DNA of 64,000 bases, taken from Bombyx mori. Lineage: Eukaryota; Arthropoda; Insecta; Lepidoptera; Bombycidae. The stretch lies in the NCBI RefSeq assembly GCF_030269925.1, contig NC_085114.1:12728001-12792000 (forward strand), given 5' to 3'. Below, in pieces: positions 32,860 to 45,200 of the stretch. Below the pieces are notes generated by a model, which was not told the DNA's origin, searched no databases, and worked only from the letters and a program-made list of their open reading frames with translations. The stretch's first letter is position 1. The number at the start of each line of letters is the position of its first letter. The position numbers and the translations under genes were made by a program.

Positions 32860-33112
32860 TCTGCCGGTTGCGTGGTGCAAAGGATTGGTCATTGGAGCCT
32901 TGGGGAGGCAGGCCTATTTCCAGCTACAGGCCTCTGTAATATATATATATATATATATACATATAATAATTTATAAATCTACTTATTTATCGTATGGCAT
33001 TCGGGAAGTCGTTGGATGCGGAAGGCGGAGGACCGCATTATGTGGAAGGCATTGGGGAAGGCCTATGTCCAGCAGTGGGCAGATAAAGGCTGATGATGAT
33101 GATGATGATTCG
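32860..33112 (+). mobile_element. RTE-like LINE 3' end with GAT microsatellite tail
   Basis: GGAAGGCATTGGGGAAGGCC, then TCCAGCAGTGGGCAGATAAA and (GAT)n; codes for ALGKAYVQQWADKG stop in one frame. A (TA)n run lies at 32939. Confidence 0.55.
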
Positions 33113-33299
33113 TTTACACTGTGTGGTTATAATTTAAATTTACAGTTTGTGAAATAAGCGATAGCTACTTTTGCTACATTTTTGGGATCTTCCACTTGGC
33201 CTGCGAATCTTGTTAGTGGGCATTTCATGACCCTATCTCTTCCGCAGTTGGTTACAGTGACCAACTCCCGTTCTCAGGTGGTTAAGCATGCACCAGATT

Positions 33300-33815
33300 G
33301 GGGGTTCTTCTTTGAAACCAGATGGGCGAGAGTGTGGATTCAGCTCGAACAGTTCAGGTGGGATACATCTGGCTGACCATTCTTTAACCCAGGCCTCGTT
33401 TGTGTTCCAATTGGAGTGTGGTTAGTGTGCCTGTAATGCTGATGGGATTCGTGACTTCAATCTCGTCGGTTTGAAGTTGGCTAGGTCCCTGTTGATAGGC
33501 AGCTCGGGTCGTCTAAGCGCCTTTTGTATCTCTGCGTATAGGTGGTCGGTGCGGCAAAGGTGGGGTGGGGCAATGCTGCTCAGAGTCGGAAGCCAGTGCA
33601 GAGGGGTTGGTTTTAAGCACCCCGTGATTAGGCGCATGGTGTGGTTTAGTTGCGTATCGACTACAGTAGTGTGGGAGCTGCTTAACCATGCAGGGACGCA
33701 GTATTCTGCCGTCGTATATACCAGGGCCAGGGCGGATGTCCTCAGACACTTGACCAGGGCTCCCCACGTTGTCCCTGTTAACTTTTGTATGTTATTGTTC
33801 CTGGTTCTCAGTTTC
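33300..33815 (-). mobile_element. LINE reverse-transcriptase C-terminal fragment
   Basis: The minus strand reads LVYTTAEYCVPAWLSSSHTT, MRLITGCLKPTPLHWLPTLS and IAPPHLCRTDHLYAEIQ across a frameshift, typical of the end of a Jockey/CR1-like ORF2. Confidence 0.6.
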
Positions 33816-33818
33816 TAA

Positions 33819-34036
33819 TCTATACTAATATATAAATCTACGGTGGTTTTTACGGATGTTCCGTTATAACTACTGGACCACGCATCCAATTGACTTGAAA
33901 CTTGGTATCCACGTAGAAAATAAATGTATTTAATGGATAGGCTAATATTTACATGAGTGTTGGACTCCCTAATAATAATGACAATAAATAATAATGTTAA
34001 TATTAAATGCCCAGCGAATCGGACGAATACGGCTAG
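33819..34036 (+). mobile_element. Non-autonomous Helitron, 218 bp
   Basis: A|TCTATACTAATATATAAATC at the start; AAATGCCCAGCGAATCGGAC and GGCTAG|T at the end. Same family as 62399-62648 (minus). Confidence 0.75.
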
Positions 34037-34384
34037 TAATTTATAAAACCAATAAATTTTATCATTCAACGCCATTAAAACTATATACCTGAAACGCCCC
34101 TTTTTATATTATTGAATGAAGAATGTTTCAGTATTCGGAAAAACTGTAATATGAACCTACACAGTTCACAGAAACGTTACAACCACAGACTCTCGACTGG
34201 CTTAGAATTGTATTAGCGGTTATGGGAATTGTAGTGCGTATTTTATAAGAGGAAACGTAATGAAGATGACGTCAACGCTATCTCAAACGGAGGTGTCACA
34301 CATACTACTTATTAATTACCGCAAATCCTTCAATTATAATTCTCAATAATGTTAACCTCGGAAACAATAATGATAATTTGGTCA

Positions 34385-34547
34385 GTGTGCTTAGTGCGAG
34401 TTTTTTAACGTTCTCGATAGCGTAAAAGTTAGCTCATATTTGTATGGAATGGGATCGTTTGCCGCTAGGGGCGCTATTCCAACTGCATACAAAATTGGGT
34501 TAACTTTTACGCTATCGAGAAAGTTAAAAAACTCGCACTAAGCACAC
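34385..34547. mobile_element. Long-inverted-repeat MITE, family TGTGCTTAGTG (copy 2)
   Basis: GTGTGCTTAGTGCGAGTTTT at the left returns inverted as AAAACTCGCACTAAGCACAC. The arms extend about 60 bp. TCA flanks both ends, a possible 3-bp target duplication. Confidence 0.75.
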
Positions 34548-34769
34548 TCACTGGTAGGACGTACTGCAAGTCCGCACGAGTGTTCGGTCTTTTGGAGGTT
34601 TAACGACTGAGGGAAGATCTTCCACCGAGCGTGGGATATTTCTCGGTAGGCCGACGATCCGAATGTTGTTGTCCGGAACTTGTAAACATGCAAATTTATC
34701 TTCAAAATATCGTAAGCGAGATTCAGGCATCTGTCAAATATTTTTTTTTTAATGATTCGACGATTACTG

Positions 34770-35012
34770 GTGGCTTTTAAGTTTCACCAGGACAGGTGAG
34801 CAAAGGCTCAGCCCGGAGGGGTGGAATTTGCTATCAACTGCCCGAGTGCCTCCGAAACAGATCTAACAACTCAAGAGTAATTGCTTCGCGAATGAATCTA
34901 CCACCGGATCGGAATCGCGACCCGCTGAGAAGATCAACTCAGCGGGCTGATGCATGGATTAGGTTGCACGTCGACCTCTTTGTCGAGTTCGACGAGTACG
35001 GTTACCGGAAAT
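34770..35012 (-). mobile_element. Old LINE 3'-end copy
   Basis: TTTCACCAGGACAGGTGAGC and CGACCCGCTGAGAAGATCAA, as in 24928-25480. Confidence 0.5.
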
Positions 35013-35027
35013 ATTTTTGTGTTGTAT

Positions 35028-35239
35028 GATGGGTACCCGCCACAGGTCTTCGCCTACATTTGCCCAAAGCAGTTCCGCGCTGCAGTTTGAAGGACGAGGC
35101 AGTACAATGTAATTGAGACTTAAACCTCATGCCTTAAGGTGAGCTGCGGCGGTCGTTATGTCTACAAGCTCCGATGACCATATAACTCCAGCTGGAACGG
35201 GAACTTGTTCACCCAATCAATGAATAAAAGAAAAAAAAG
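35028..35239 (+). mobile_element. Bm1 SINE, very degenerate
   Basis: GGGTACCCGCCACAGGTCTT to TTCACCCAATCAATGAATAA aligns with Bm1 with many changes. Confidence 0.45.
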
Positions 35240-36020
35240 CTTCTCATCACACAGCTGTCTAGTCCCAACCTAGTATTCCCTGTACTATGGTAGCCAGAGA
35301 CTGATATAAATACATATATATATATAAACGTTTAAATCTATACAAATAGTAATATGCTAAGCACCCAGACAAAGAGATAACTAATAAATAACTCCGCGCG
35401 TAACATCTGCCGTATCGATTTCCAACAGACATACCGACCTGTATGTTTATTTTTAAATGTTTTTTAAAACACTATATTTGTTAACAATTTCACGACTTTT
35501 TCGATGCTAAGCGGTTACCAGAGCTCATAAGCCTGTCAACTTGAATACAGCCACTCACTCCGAGATATGAGGTTAAAATCTCAACTTGTTGCCCGAATTT
35601 TGTTTCGTTTTAAAGTAACTACTGAAATATCTTAGACAACAGAAATATCCTAGACAATCTATATATTAATACGTGAAGCAAAAACTTTGTATCTCTTTTT
35701 ACGAAAATTGCGCGGACGGAGGAGTATGAAATTTTCCACACTTATAGAGAATATAGAGAAGAAGTGCACAATGCTTATTGCAATTATGAGGTTGTTTTTT
35801 TTTTGCATCAAATTATCGTAAAAAGGCTGTATATTAATTATAATAAAGTTTCTAACTATAATTTCTTATATGCTATATAAACGAACACACCGGTCACCTT
35901 GTGTATTACTGGACGCAACTTAAGAGATGAGGTCAAATTTCAAGATTTTGAATATGCAACAATATACCACTCTAAAAACTAGGATGCCTGTTTAAAGAAC
36001 AAAAATAAGCAGGATTTTTA

Positions 36021-36382
36021 AGCTATTGCATAGCTTTTATCGCGGGCTTTGAGCGCGATGACCGAATCAAGAAATTCTGTAACGAAAATAAAACCTAACA
36101 CCCCCCACTCCGCCTACCGTGTAGCTCGCGTTCAAACACATTCACACGTTGCGCTTGTGTAGTGTTTGTAAATAAGCGCGCGGCGTGACGTCGCACCGCA
36201 TGAGCATCATGAAAATTCTGCCCATCTCTCTCTCACGCAGTCTAGCTTATGAGTGTGAACAGTTAATGTTTTGCTTTGGTTAATGTTTGTAAATATAGCG
36301 TAGTATTATTATTGTTTTAATATTAAATTATTATTGTCTATTTATAATTCCGTAAGTTGACAAAAAATGCTATGCAATAGCT
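36021..36382. mobile_element. Candidate MITE with AGCTATTGCATAGC termini
   Basis: AGCTATTGCATAGC (36021-36034) and its exact inverse GCTATGCAATAGCT (36369-36382) bound 362 bp. No ORF inside. Confidence 0.45.
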
Positions 36383-36408
36383 TTACGGCGGTAGTCCCCG
36401 AGTGCCAC

Positions 36409-36673
36409 ACGTTTTTTTTAATTCCTTGTGTGGGTGGACGAGCTCACGGCCCACCTGGTGTTAAGTGGATACCAGAGCCCATAGACATCTACAACGTAAA
36501 TGGCGCCACCTACCTTGAGATATGAGTTCTAAGGTTTCCGTTTTAACAGTACAACTGTTGCCCTACCTTTCAAACCGAAACGCATTACTGCTTCACGGCA
36601 GAAATATGCAGGGTGGTGGTACCTACCCGTGCGGACTCACAAAACTTCCTACCACCAGTAATTACGCAAATTA
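36409..36673 (-). mobile_element. Bm1 SINE (5'-truncated)
   Basis: GTGGGTGGACGAGCTCACGG to ACCACCAGTAATTACGCAAA. Confidence 0.8.
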
Positions 36674-37037
36674 AAATTTGGCCGATATCTAGCTATTATT
36701 GGATTACATATCACACTAAGCCGGCGTTACCCCCGAGAAGTAATTTATGAGTTACCAGTAAATTAATATATTCTAAATACCGCTTTTTTTTAATTCATAG
36801 AATTGGGATTGAAGCTGATTAATATAATTCGATTTTTGTATGAGTTATTAATAGTTAATAAAGCCATTTTTTATATAGTTTCGATGTTATTTTGCTAAAA
36901 TACGAGAATAAATTGTTTTGATGCATTGTTTTATTGTTTTTTTTTACCAATGTTCTTTTCACCTCACTCAACATAATAAATTGATTATTTTAACGAAGTG
37001 ACAATAAAACAGCTACAAGGAGGTACTTAATGTCGTT

Positions 37038-39132
37038 TTTATTTATTATAATATACATTTATATTAGAATTTCATTTAAAATAATCTTACATTCTGATAA
37101 TGTACTTAGATAAGAAAGCGTTTTAAAAACACAATATTTTTCACGTAAACAGTTATCAAACATCACGATTAATACAAAACATAGGTCTACAAATAACATA
37201 AAGACACATACACACATAAAAGACTAGAGATTACATCTTTTAACATCATAATATTACTAAATTAAATACTGGTCCCTAAGATACTTTGAGGTTAGAATTC
37301 TTAAATATTGATTATGAAAATTGTGTTCAACACACAGGATGGGTATGGAAAATACGGTTTTAATAATTTCTTTTAAATACCATATTATGTTTTATGGTAT
37401 TTATAATGAGCATAGTAAATACAATAAATCATATAGGTACCTATAAATAAGACTGCAGCAATTTTACGGAATGAGAAAGATTTTGTTGTATTTTCATCGA
37501 CATAGGTCAACGACCTCGGAACTTACATCGCGCTTAAAATGATGATATATTTCAAAGATTTTTTGGGCACCCAACATTTTACTGTGTACTTGATGAACTA
37601 TGCTATACTGGGAGTATAATTAAGGCGTTATCTAAACATAAATGAAAAATGTTAATTCTTTGTTTAACTTCTAGGAAGTGTAACGAATGGAAGTTTAAAA
37701 TTCTCATTTAAAAACGCTATAAACCTCTTTCGTGAATATAAAATTAAAAATAGAACTTTGAAACATTTAAATGTTCACATTAAGTTTTCCTCAAAATTTG
37801 CGCCGTGTATTTCGTTTTTCAAAGAGTCGTTATCTAAGTAATGATTTATAATTCATTAGCAGTTATGTTTAACACAATTTAATCTTACTCCAACCCATTC
37901 CTAACTAATTTAAAGAAACAGCTTTATTTTTCGATACAACTCTTTTTAACAAAGGTTAACCATGATTTTATATCAAGTATGTAGTACTTTTTCTGTTAAA
38001 AAGTTTTTCGAAGACACAATATGAAGGTAGTCTTTTGTTTTTTGTAATTTATGCACACGCATTGGTATGAATTTCAACTGTACAACATTTGGACTCTTTT
38101 TTGAGGAACAAATTTATTTTCTAGTTACCTTCACTCAATATTCTATTAGTTCTTGAGGTTTTTGAATCTTTTGGCCGTGTTCGAACATGTCTAATAATGG
38201 AAAATACATAGAACTCTTCTACTATTCCCAATTTTCACCGCTTTTAAATAAGTATTCTGTGTGTGAGAGATGAAACATTAAAAATAGTGAGTACAATCTA
38301 TGCAAAGATTTATTTTTATTGACAACATATAATTGTGTATTTGAAAATTATATATTATAGGAGAATAACTACGGAAAAGCCTTTGGTAAAATTGGAAACT
38401 GCAAATATAATTTTGCATGAGTATTCCTAACTATTAATAAATTCTTAAATAATCTAGGTACATTTATATTTATAGTTTAAAAAACCAAGTGGAATAAGAC
38501 TGAGTGAGCTAAAGCAACTACATATATATCTTAAATAACAAAACTGTGCAATAAGTGCGTAATATTAATAATAATGTATTATTAAATTTTACCACACCGT
38601 CTAATTTAAATTAACTTTTTTTTTAATAATTAAACACGCGATGTTTCTCCGAATCCACGATTAAAAAATTGTCCATAGGCAAATCGTTCCAATTATAATA
38701 AATTCTTTCGATCATCCCGAAATATTTTATTAAAAGGATTATTTATGACGCTTGTACATTTAATTAATCTTTCAGCTGCCTCTCAGGTTCTTAGTTTTTG
38801 TATAGTCTTTTTTATTTCTATGCGTGTTAAGTACAAAAAGATTTAAACATTGTTACAGCCTGCCTGATCATAATTAGTTCACGTGGAGGCTATTCTGACT
38901 AGCTTCTAAATCGATAGAGAAAAATCGTAACATCATATTAATGTTTCTTATGATGAGAACACCGGAATAACCACTGAAGCAAAAGATGAATCGTACTAGG
39001 ATAATTCGTGAATTATACTAGCATTTTAATTCTCTATGGCAACAGCTCGGCGATCACCATGGCAACGGACTTTGAATTATTCAAATAGAGAAGAGCCATA
39101 AATGAATGTGACTTGGAGTAGACTGGTTATAT
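37038..39132 (-). other. Probable long 3' UTR of Mth-like gene 2
   Basis: An AT-rich stretch of about 2.1 kb directly after the gene 2 stop codon. It is the longest part of the window in which I see no SINE, LINE or Helitron, and it ends with overlapping AATAAA signals (minus strand, 37047-37038). Absence of insertions suggests a constrained untranslated region. Nearer AATAAA signals, for example around 38727, could also be used. Confidence 0.4.
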
Positions 39133-39238
39133 TCACTTGCTCTTGATCGAAGTCATCGCTACGTCCTCGCGAGTAGAGAGGGTCCTAGAGGTTGTGGTCT
39201 GTGTCCTGGACATTGGATCGCCACGTAGCTGTTTATAT
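39133..39238 (-). CDS. Mth-like gene 2, C-terminal tail exon
   Basis: 106 nt. It completes an arginine codon and reads [20 protein letters not shown], then [14 protein letters not shown] and TGA at 39135-39133. Acceptor ATACAG is inferred at 39240-39239. Phase fits the TM7 exon 6.2 kb away, and the sequence resembles Mthl tails. Confidence 0.8.
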
Positions 39239-42200
39239 CTGTACAAATGCATATAAATAATTATTAACAAAAAAAAATAGTCTCCCATTCAATCGTGCAA
39301 ACATCGGATTGAGGAAATGCGAAACTTATAATACATTAGTCATATATAAATTATTAAAATAGACATTGTTGTGTTAAAAATTAGTTAAAATTTAATGACG
39401 TGGAACACAACGCTTTGAAATTATATTTTCTTTGATAAATATTTATTTTATTTTATTTAGCACAACTTTTATTAATTGATAGCTTAAACATTACACGGAT
39501 AAAAGCAAGATACATATACATATAATATATGTATGACCACAAACGTGTTGTTATTACTTTAAAGAAAAATTACATTTGTGTTTCATAGGTAATTATGTAA
39601 ATCGTTTATTCATTCTTTATGTGTAAAGTAGCAATATTATCATTGTATTATTAATATTAAATAATAAACTTTTTATTCAATCGATAAGTACGCCGCGTTT
39701 AATTTCTTTTCTAAAATGATTCTTATCCCCCTGATGATTGTCTAGAAGATCGCTCTTAGCCAAGATCGCCCATTGTAATTTGTATCTAATGTTTTGCATT
39801 TGTATTTATTTTGGTGTAATGCATAATCTACTCTGTGTGTACATTGTAAAAATACGTTTTTAGTGAAACTTTTGGCGTGAACGCGAGGAGTGAAGTTGCG
39901 TGATTTGTTTTATTTTGTCTATTTAGTGTTTCTTCTGGTTTAAATGTGTAATAATGGTGGTTATTAACTGTTTAGTAATATCTGTGAAAGTGCACAAATG
40001 TGGGAAAACGAAACAAAGCCGCTGGACGTAACTTCTCGGGATCCTCCAAAAAGTCCACTGAAAAAATCTCAGTAAATTACCACCATTTTACTGAGATTGT
40101 ATTTCATCCCATATCCACTCATCTCATTTCATTTAATTTCATCCCAGTTGATTAATGTCTCAAATTAATCATCTTCATTTAATTTCATTTCACTCCATAT
40201 TATCATCTTTCATAAAAATAAGAATATAAATTAAAATAAGACATGACTTAAAGATCTTAGTTACCAGGTCATAAAATGCCTTAAAAAAAAAAAAAACGCT
40301 TTTAGTCGTGATGAAGTTTTGCCGGTTCATTTGATATTTGAATACGAAACGGAAGTTTTCGTAATTAAACACAAGTTCCCGGAAAAAAACCGTATTCCTA
40401 AAATCGTCGAACAAACAAACGTGTACAATTATCAATTATTTTAATTAAACATTGCTCATAAAAGAATGGCGGAAAACGTTGTTGACTATTATGGGAATTA
40501 ATATCTAGTGTTGTGACCACTAATGTATCCAATCAATTTCATTCGATTTATTAAATCAGTTGAGTAATTTTTCGAGCGATTTATATTTGGTATTTTTAAA
40601 TAGGTCGCGCAGGCGATCTTGAGCTTAGTGCAAAAGTTAAGACTAAGCAGTACTTAAATATATATATGTATATATATTTTTTTATTGCTTAGATTGGTGG
40701 ACGAGCTCACAGCCCACCTGGTGTTAGTGGTTACTGGAGCCCATAGACATCCACGACGTAAATGCGCCACCCACCTTGAGATATAAGTTCTAAGGTCTCA
40801 GTATAGTTACAACGGCTATCCCACCCTTCAAACCGAAACGAATTACTGCTTCACGGCAGAGATAGGCAGGGCGGTGGTACCTACCCGCGCGGACTCACAA
40901 GAGGTCCTACCACCATTATCCTATGCGTTGAATCTGGGAGTAAACCTTCTATGCGGCAGAAATGGTGGTTTCCAACTCGTGCGAGTAATACCATCGGTAT
41001 AAATGACTACATAATAATAATATTTTTTATAGCCTTAAATAGCAAGTACATATTTCAACAAAGAAATCAAACCTCTGTTTTGAAGGGTGGGGCAGCCCTT
41101 ATGCAATAAACTGAGACTTCGCATATCTCAAAGTGACAGTCACGTTATGACGTCTATGGCGGTAACGACTTAATACCAGATGAGTTGTTTTTATTTTTAT
41201 TTATTTTTTATTGCTTAGATGGGTAGACGAGCTCACAGACCACCTGGTGTTAAATGGTTACTGGAGCCCATAGACATCTACGACGTAAATGCGCCACCCA
41301 CCTTGTCAAAAATGCGCCACCCACCTTGAACTCATTGACCCATTTACACAATAATTAAATAGAAACCTTATGTAAAAGGTATTTGCAGTACATTTCCTAA
41401 TAATTATCTGCGAATTACGAATATTAATGTCATGCGCTGTTGTTTTTGTTCACTTTCCCTGCCCATTCCTACTGTCTATTCAAAAAGGCTGGAGCAAGCT
41501 TTACCATTTATAGCCACAAAAATTCTACCCAAAAAAGTTCCACCCACATTTTTTTATTGCCTTAGTAGGCGAGTCGAGCATACGACCCAACTGATGGCGA
41601 GTGATTACCGTCGCCCATGGACGTCAGCAATGAGGCAAGCCGCTACTAGATCAGTATAGGTGTTTACATGATTTTTTACAACTTCGTGGGTGGTGTTCTT
41701 ACGTGTAGCTTCTGTTTGCGCACGTTTAAGAACAAGATAGGCTACCATAGCCATATTAGAGCGCATGAGAGGCGCGGACATTAGCTTTTAAGTTATTGAA
41801 CAGAAAATTTTGGTCGCCGTTGCCGAAACCGGCTTGGAACCATGATGATGATGATGATGATGATAGGTCTGGTGGTAGGACCTCTTGTGAGTTCACTGGT
41901 GGTAGGACCTCTTGTGAGTCCGCACGGGTAGGTACCACCACCCCGCCTATTTCTGCCGTGAAGCAGTAATGCGTTTCGGTTTGAAGGGTGGGGTAGCCGT
42001 TGTAACTATACTGAGACCTTAGAACTTATATCTCAAGGTGGGTGGCACATTTACGTTGTAGATGTCTATGGGCTCCAGTAACCACTTAATACCAGGTGGG
42101 CTGTGAGCTCGTACCCCATCTAAGCAATAAAAAAAAAATAAAAAAAAAGGTGTCTATAAATCAATTATTATAAATAGTGGGTTACATTACACGCTTTGTG

Positions 42201-45200
42201 CACACGCAAGAGCACTCACACTGAAGACAAGCATGATTCATAATGTTATTCGTCACTAAACCACAAGCAGCTCGACGTGTGATTAGTAATTTAAAACGAC
42301 AAAACGCAGGCATACTGCATTGCAAAAGCTTAAAGTCACGTAGACGCTTTGCTGGCTTCGTCGTCTCTGTCTATAGTCAGACTGGGATATTACGATTCAG
42401 AATCTAGTAGCATGACAGTTGAGAAATGTAAAATACCTATGAAAATTATGTGGTTTTATTTTCTGTTTTAATTGTCGTCCTGGTGAAACTGGAAAGGCTT
42501 TCGGGCCACCATTAATACTTCCTTCACAAAAAAAAAGAAAATTTCTAAATTGTTGGGATAGATAAAACCGGCCCTATGTAAAAGTCAATTGAAGCCATTT
42601 AACCGTCTTCAAGTTTAGCTTTTTCATCATTCTAATCGATCCTATTTCTTACGCTGCTTGGCAAGGAAGAATTAGTTAAGCCATAGGACATTGAAAACAT
42701 ATTATGTTTGTAAACATATTTTACAATATTTGGGCTCTTGATATTGTTCTCAGGAGTTTTAACGGTTCAATATGGCTCATGTCATGACAACGTAGATTTC
42801 CATTTCCTATTGCTTTTTTTGTTTAAATTTCTTTGTAATGTTGTAACATTTCTTTTCAAATTAGTTGTTTTTAATCTGGCACATATATACGGTTTGACTC
42901 TTTGCGTCTGCTAACATTGAAAGCTATAGTTAGTAACGTAATTAGTCACACATCTCTGGTTTATATTATTGAACATACGTTTTCTTTTGTATTACGGCTT
43001 CTTCTTCGTCGTCTTCTATTGGATCGTTGTGTAAGTTGAGCCTTTAATTAATAATTCAGTTACAATCGTAATCTGGCATACTATACGATATAATATTTAG
43101 ATGCGAAACCTCAAAGAAGTTTTATATTACGTTCAGAATGATACAATATCGCAAGAATACCAATACATTTGGAATTCAATTTTGCTTTGTTGTTTTGATC
43201 TACACTCATTGTTTCGTACGTATTTTTGTCGATAAATACTAATGTTGGTCTAAGCACATATCGATAGTTATCATTATAAACCACGTTTTCATTGCTTCAG
43301 TCATTGCGAAAATTATACTTAACGAACAAATGTGATCTTTGTTTACGATCGTGTTACAAGTGGCCTGTGTACAATCTCAAAATTTACGGCTAATTTTCAC
43401 CATCAAAATTTTGTTTTAGCCTATGAGTTTTAACTCAATTAAACTGGTAGCTGTTTCTACGAGCATTTCCATCATATTACATTGTTCTAATCATTCGATT
43501 ACGCAAATAACTACTTCTTATAGATCTCTTTCTGGCCTTGATCTTTCCATTCTGAAAAGGTTAAGTATAAATTCCATAGGAGAGCCAAATTTAAAGCAAC
43601 TTAATTTGCTTCCTCCTTGCATTCAGAAAATGCACGTGCTGGCTTGACGGTAGATATTGGAAATCCTGTTTTCCGGGTTATTGACTTCCAGCATTGACTC
43701 ATTATATTCAAAATATTCAGATATTTGTATGCGGGTCTTAGCACTTCTAGAAAAAAATTATAATAGACTGCTAGATAGATATCAGGTTGTTTGTCTACAC
43801 AAACTGGCATGAAGCAATGAAGATTTTACTTGAGTATTTGAATATTTACTATATATTTAACGTGCGTGTATTAAAATATAGTTATGTTTTTTTTTCTAAT
43901 CCATTTAAAATTGTGATTTGGAAAAATCAATCGTTCAGTTTGTTAGTAATTTTTCTCAGCGGTAAAACTGCATTTTAAATCGATGATAAAACAAAACGCA
44001 ATAATGGCTTCGTTGCGTCCTATTTGATTTTCATACGTAGCTTGAGAATTGTTGTGAATATTTTTTTTTTTTCGTGCCAATTCCCTGGTAGCCTAAGGGG
44101 TTATACCAGCTACGCCCAGACGGGTAATGAATAGTAAAGCTTCATAACTAAAGCATTAGGATTTATTCTGAAAATAATACTACCTGAAAGTATAAACTAT
44201 AACATATACCTAAGTGAAAGTATATAAATATACAAGATGAAAATATAGTTTTAATTATGTTTCTCTTGTTCTTTTTCTCCACCTTATACCACTAGGTGGG
44301 GTCGGCACAGCTAATTTTTCTCTTCAATTCTCTTCCATCAGCCGTTATCTCAACACTCACTCCTCTCACTCTCATATCGTCATTTACACACTCCATCCAT
44401 GTCTTCTTTGGTCGACCTCTTCCCCCTTTACCTTGCACTACCATTTTCATACAATTTTTCGCGAAAATCGAAGAAAATATTTTACTGCTACAATATTAAT
44501 AGTTTCGTTATGTGAATAAACTTTCGGAAAACGTAACAAAACCGTAGTTCATAGCTGTACTTAACAAAAATATTTTCTGATTATCAACCAACTGACGATC
44601 TAGAAACTCTTTTACCAGATTAATTTAAATTGTTTAATTACTAACATCACACTTTTCTAATGGCATTCCATTCAGTACATTAATTGGTTTTCAATGTCCT
44701 CAAATAATTGGTATAGAATTATCAGGCAAGACCACTAAATGAATTTTAAAAATTAGTGTATTTTGCGGACCGAATGCTGTGGATTTCGATGGTTGATAGC
44801 TAATAAAACCCAAAGAAACCAATGTTAATCAATGGTGCGATGTAAATCATTGTGCGCTTCAATCCATGCTATAGAATCTATTGTTACAAAACCTTCTAAT
44901 CCCTAATTTCCAGTGATTAAATTTATTTACAATAATTAGTTTAGCGTTAGTCTTTCCAACCATTACGGTACCCGATCCCATAATAAAGGGTATATTTTGT
45001 ACCTTTTTAAGCCGGTTAGAGAAATTTCTTGTCACATTCTCAAGCGGCATTTAAAGGGTTACAATTTTTCGATTGCTCCACAAATTCCGGGAATGAACAT
45101 TATTTGTTAACTTTGATGTGTGGATGTATTTTTGGAATGCTCTTGTTACATCTCTATATTGTTTTTTTAAAGCAGTGAATCATACATTTGTCGTGTTTCT

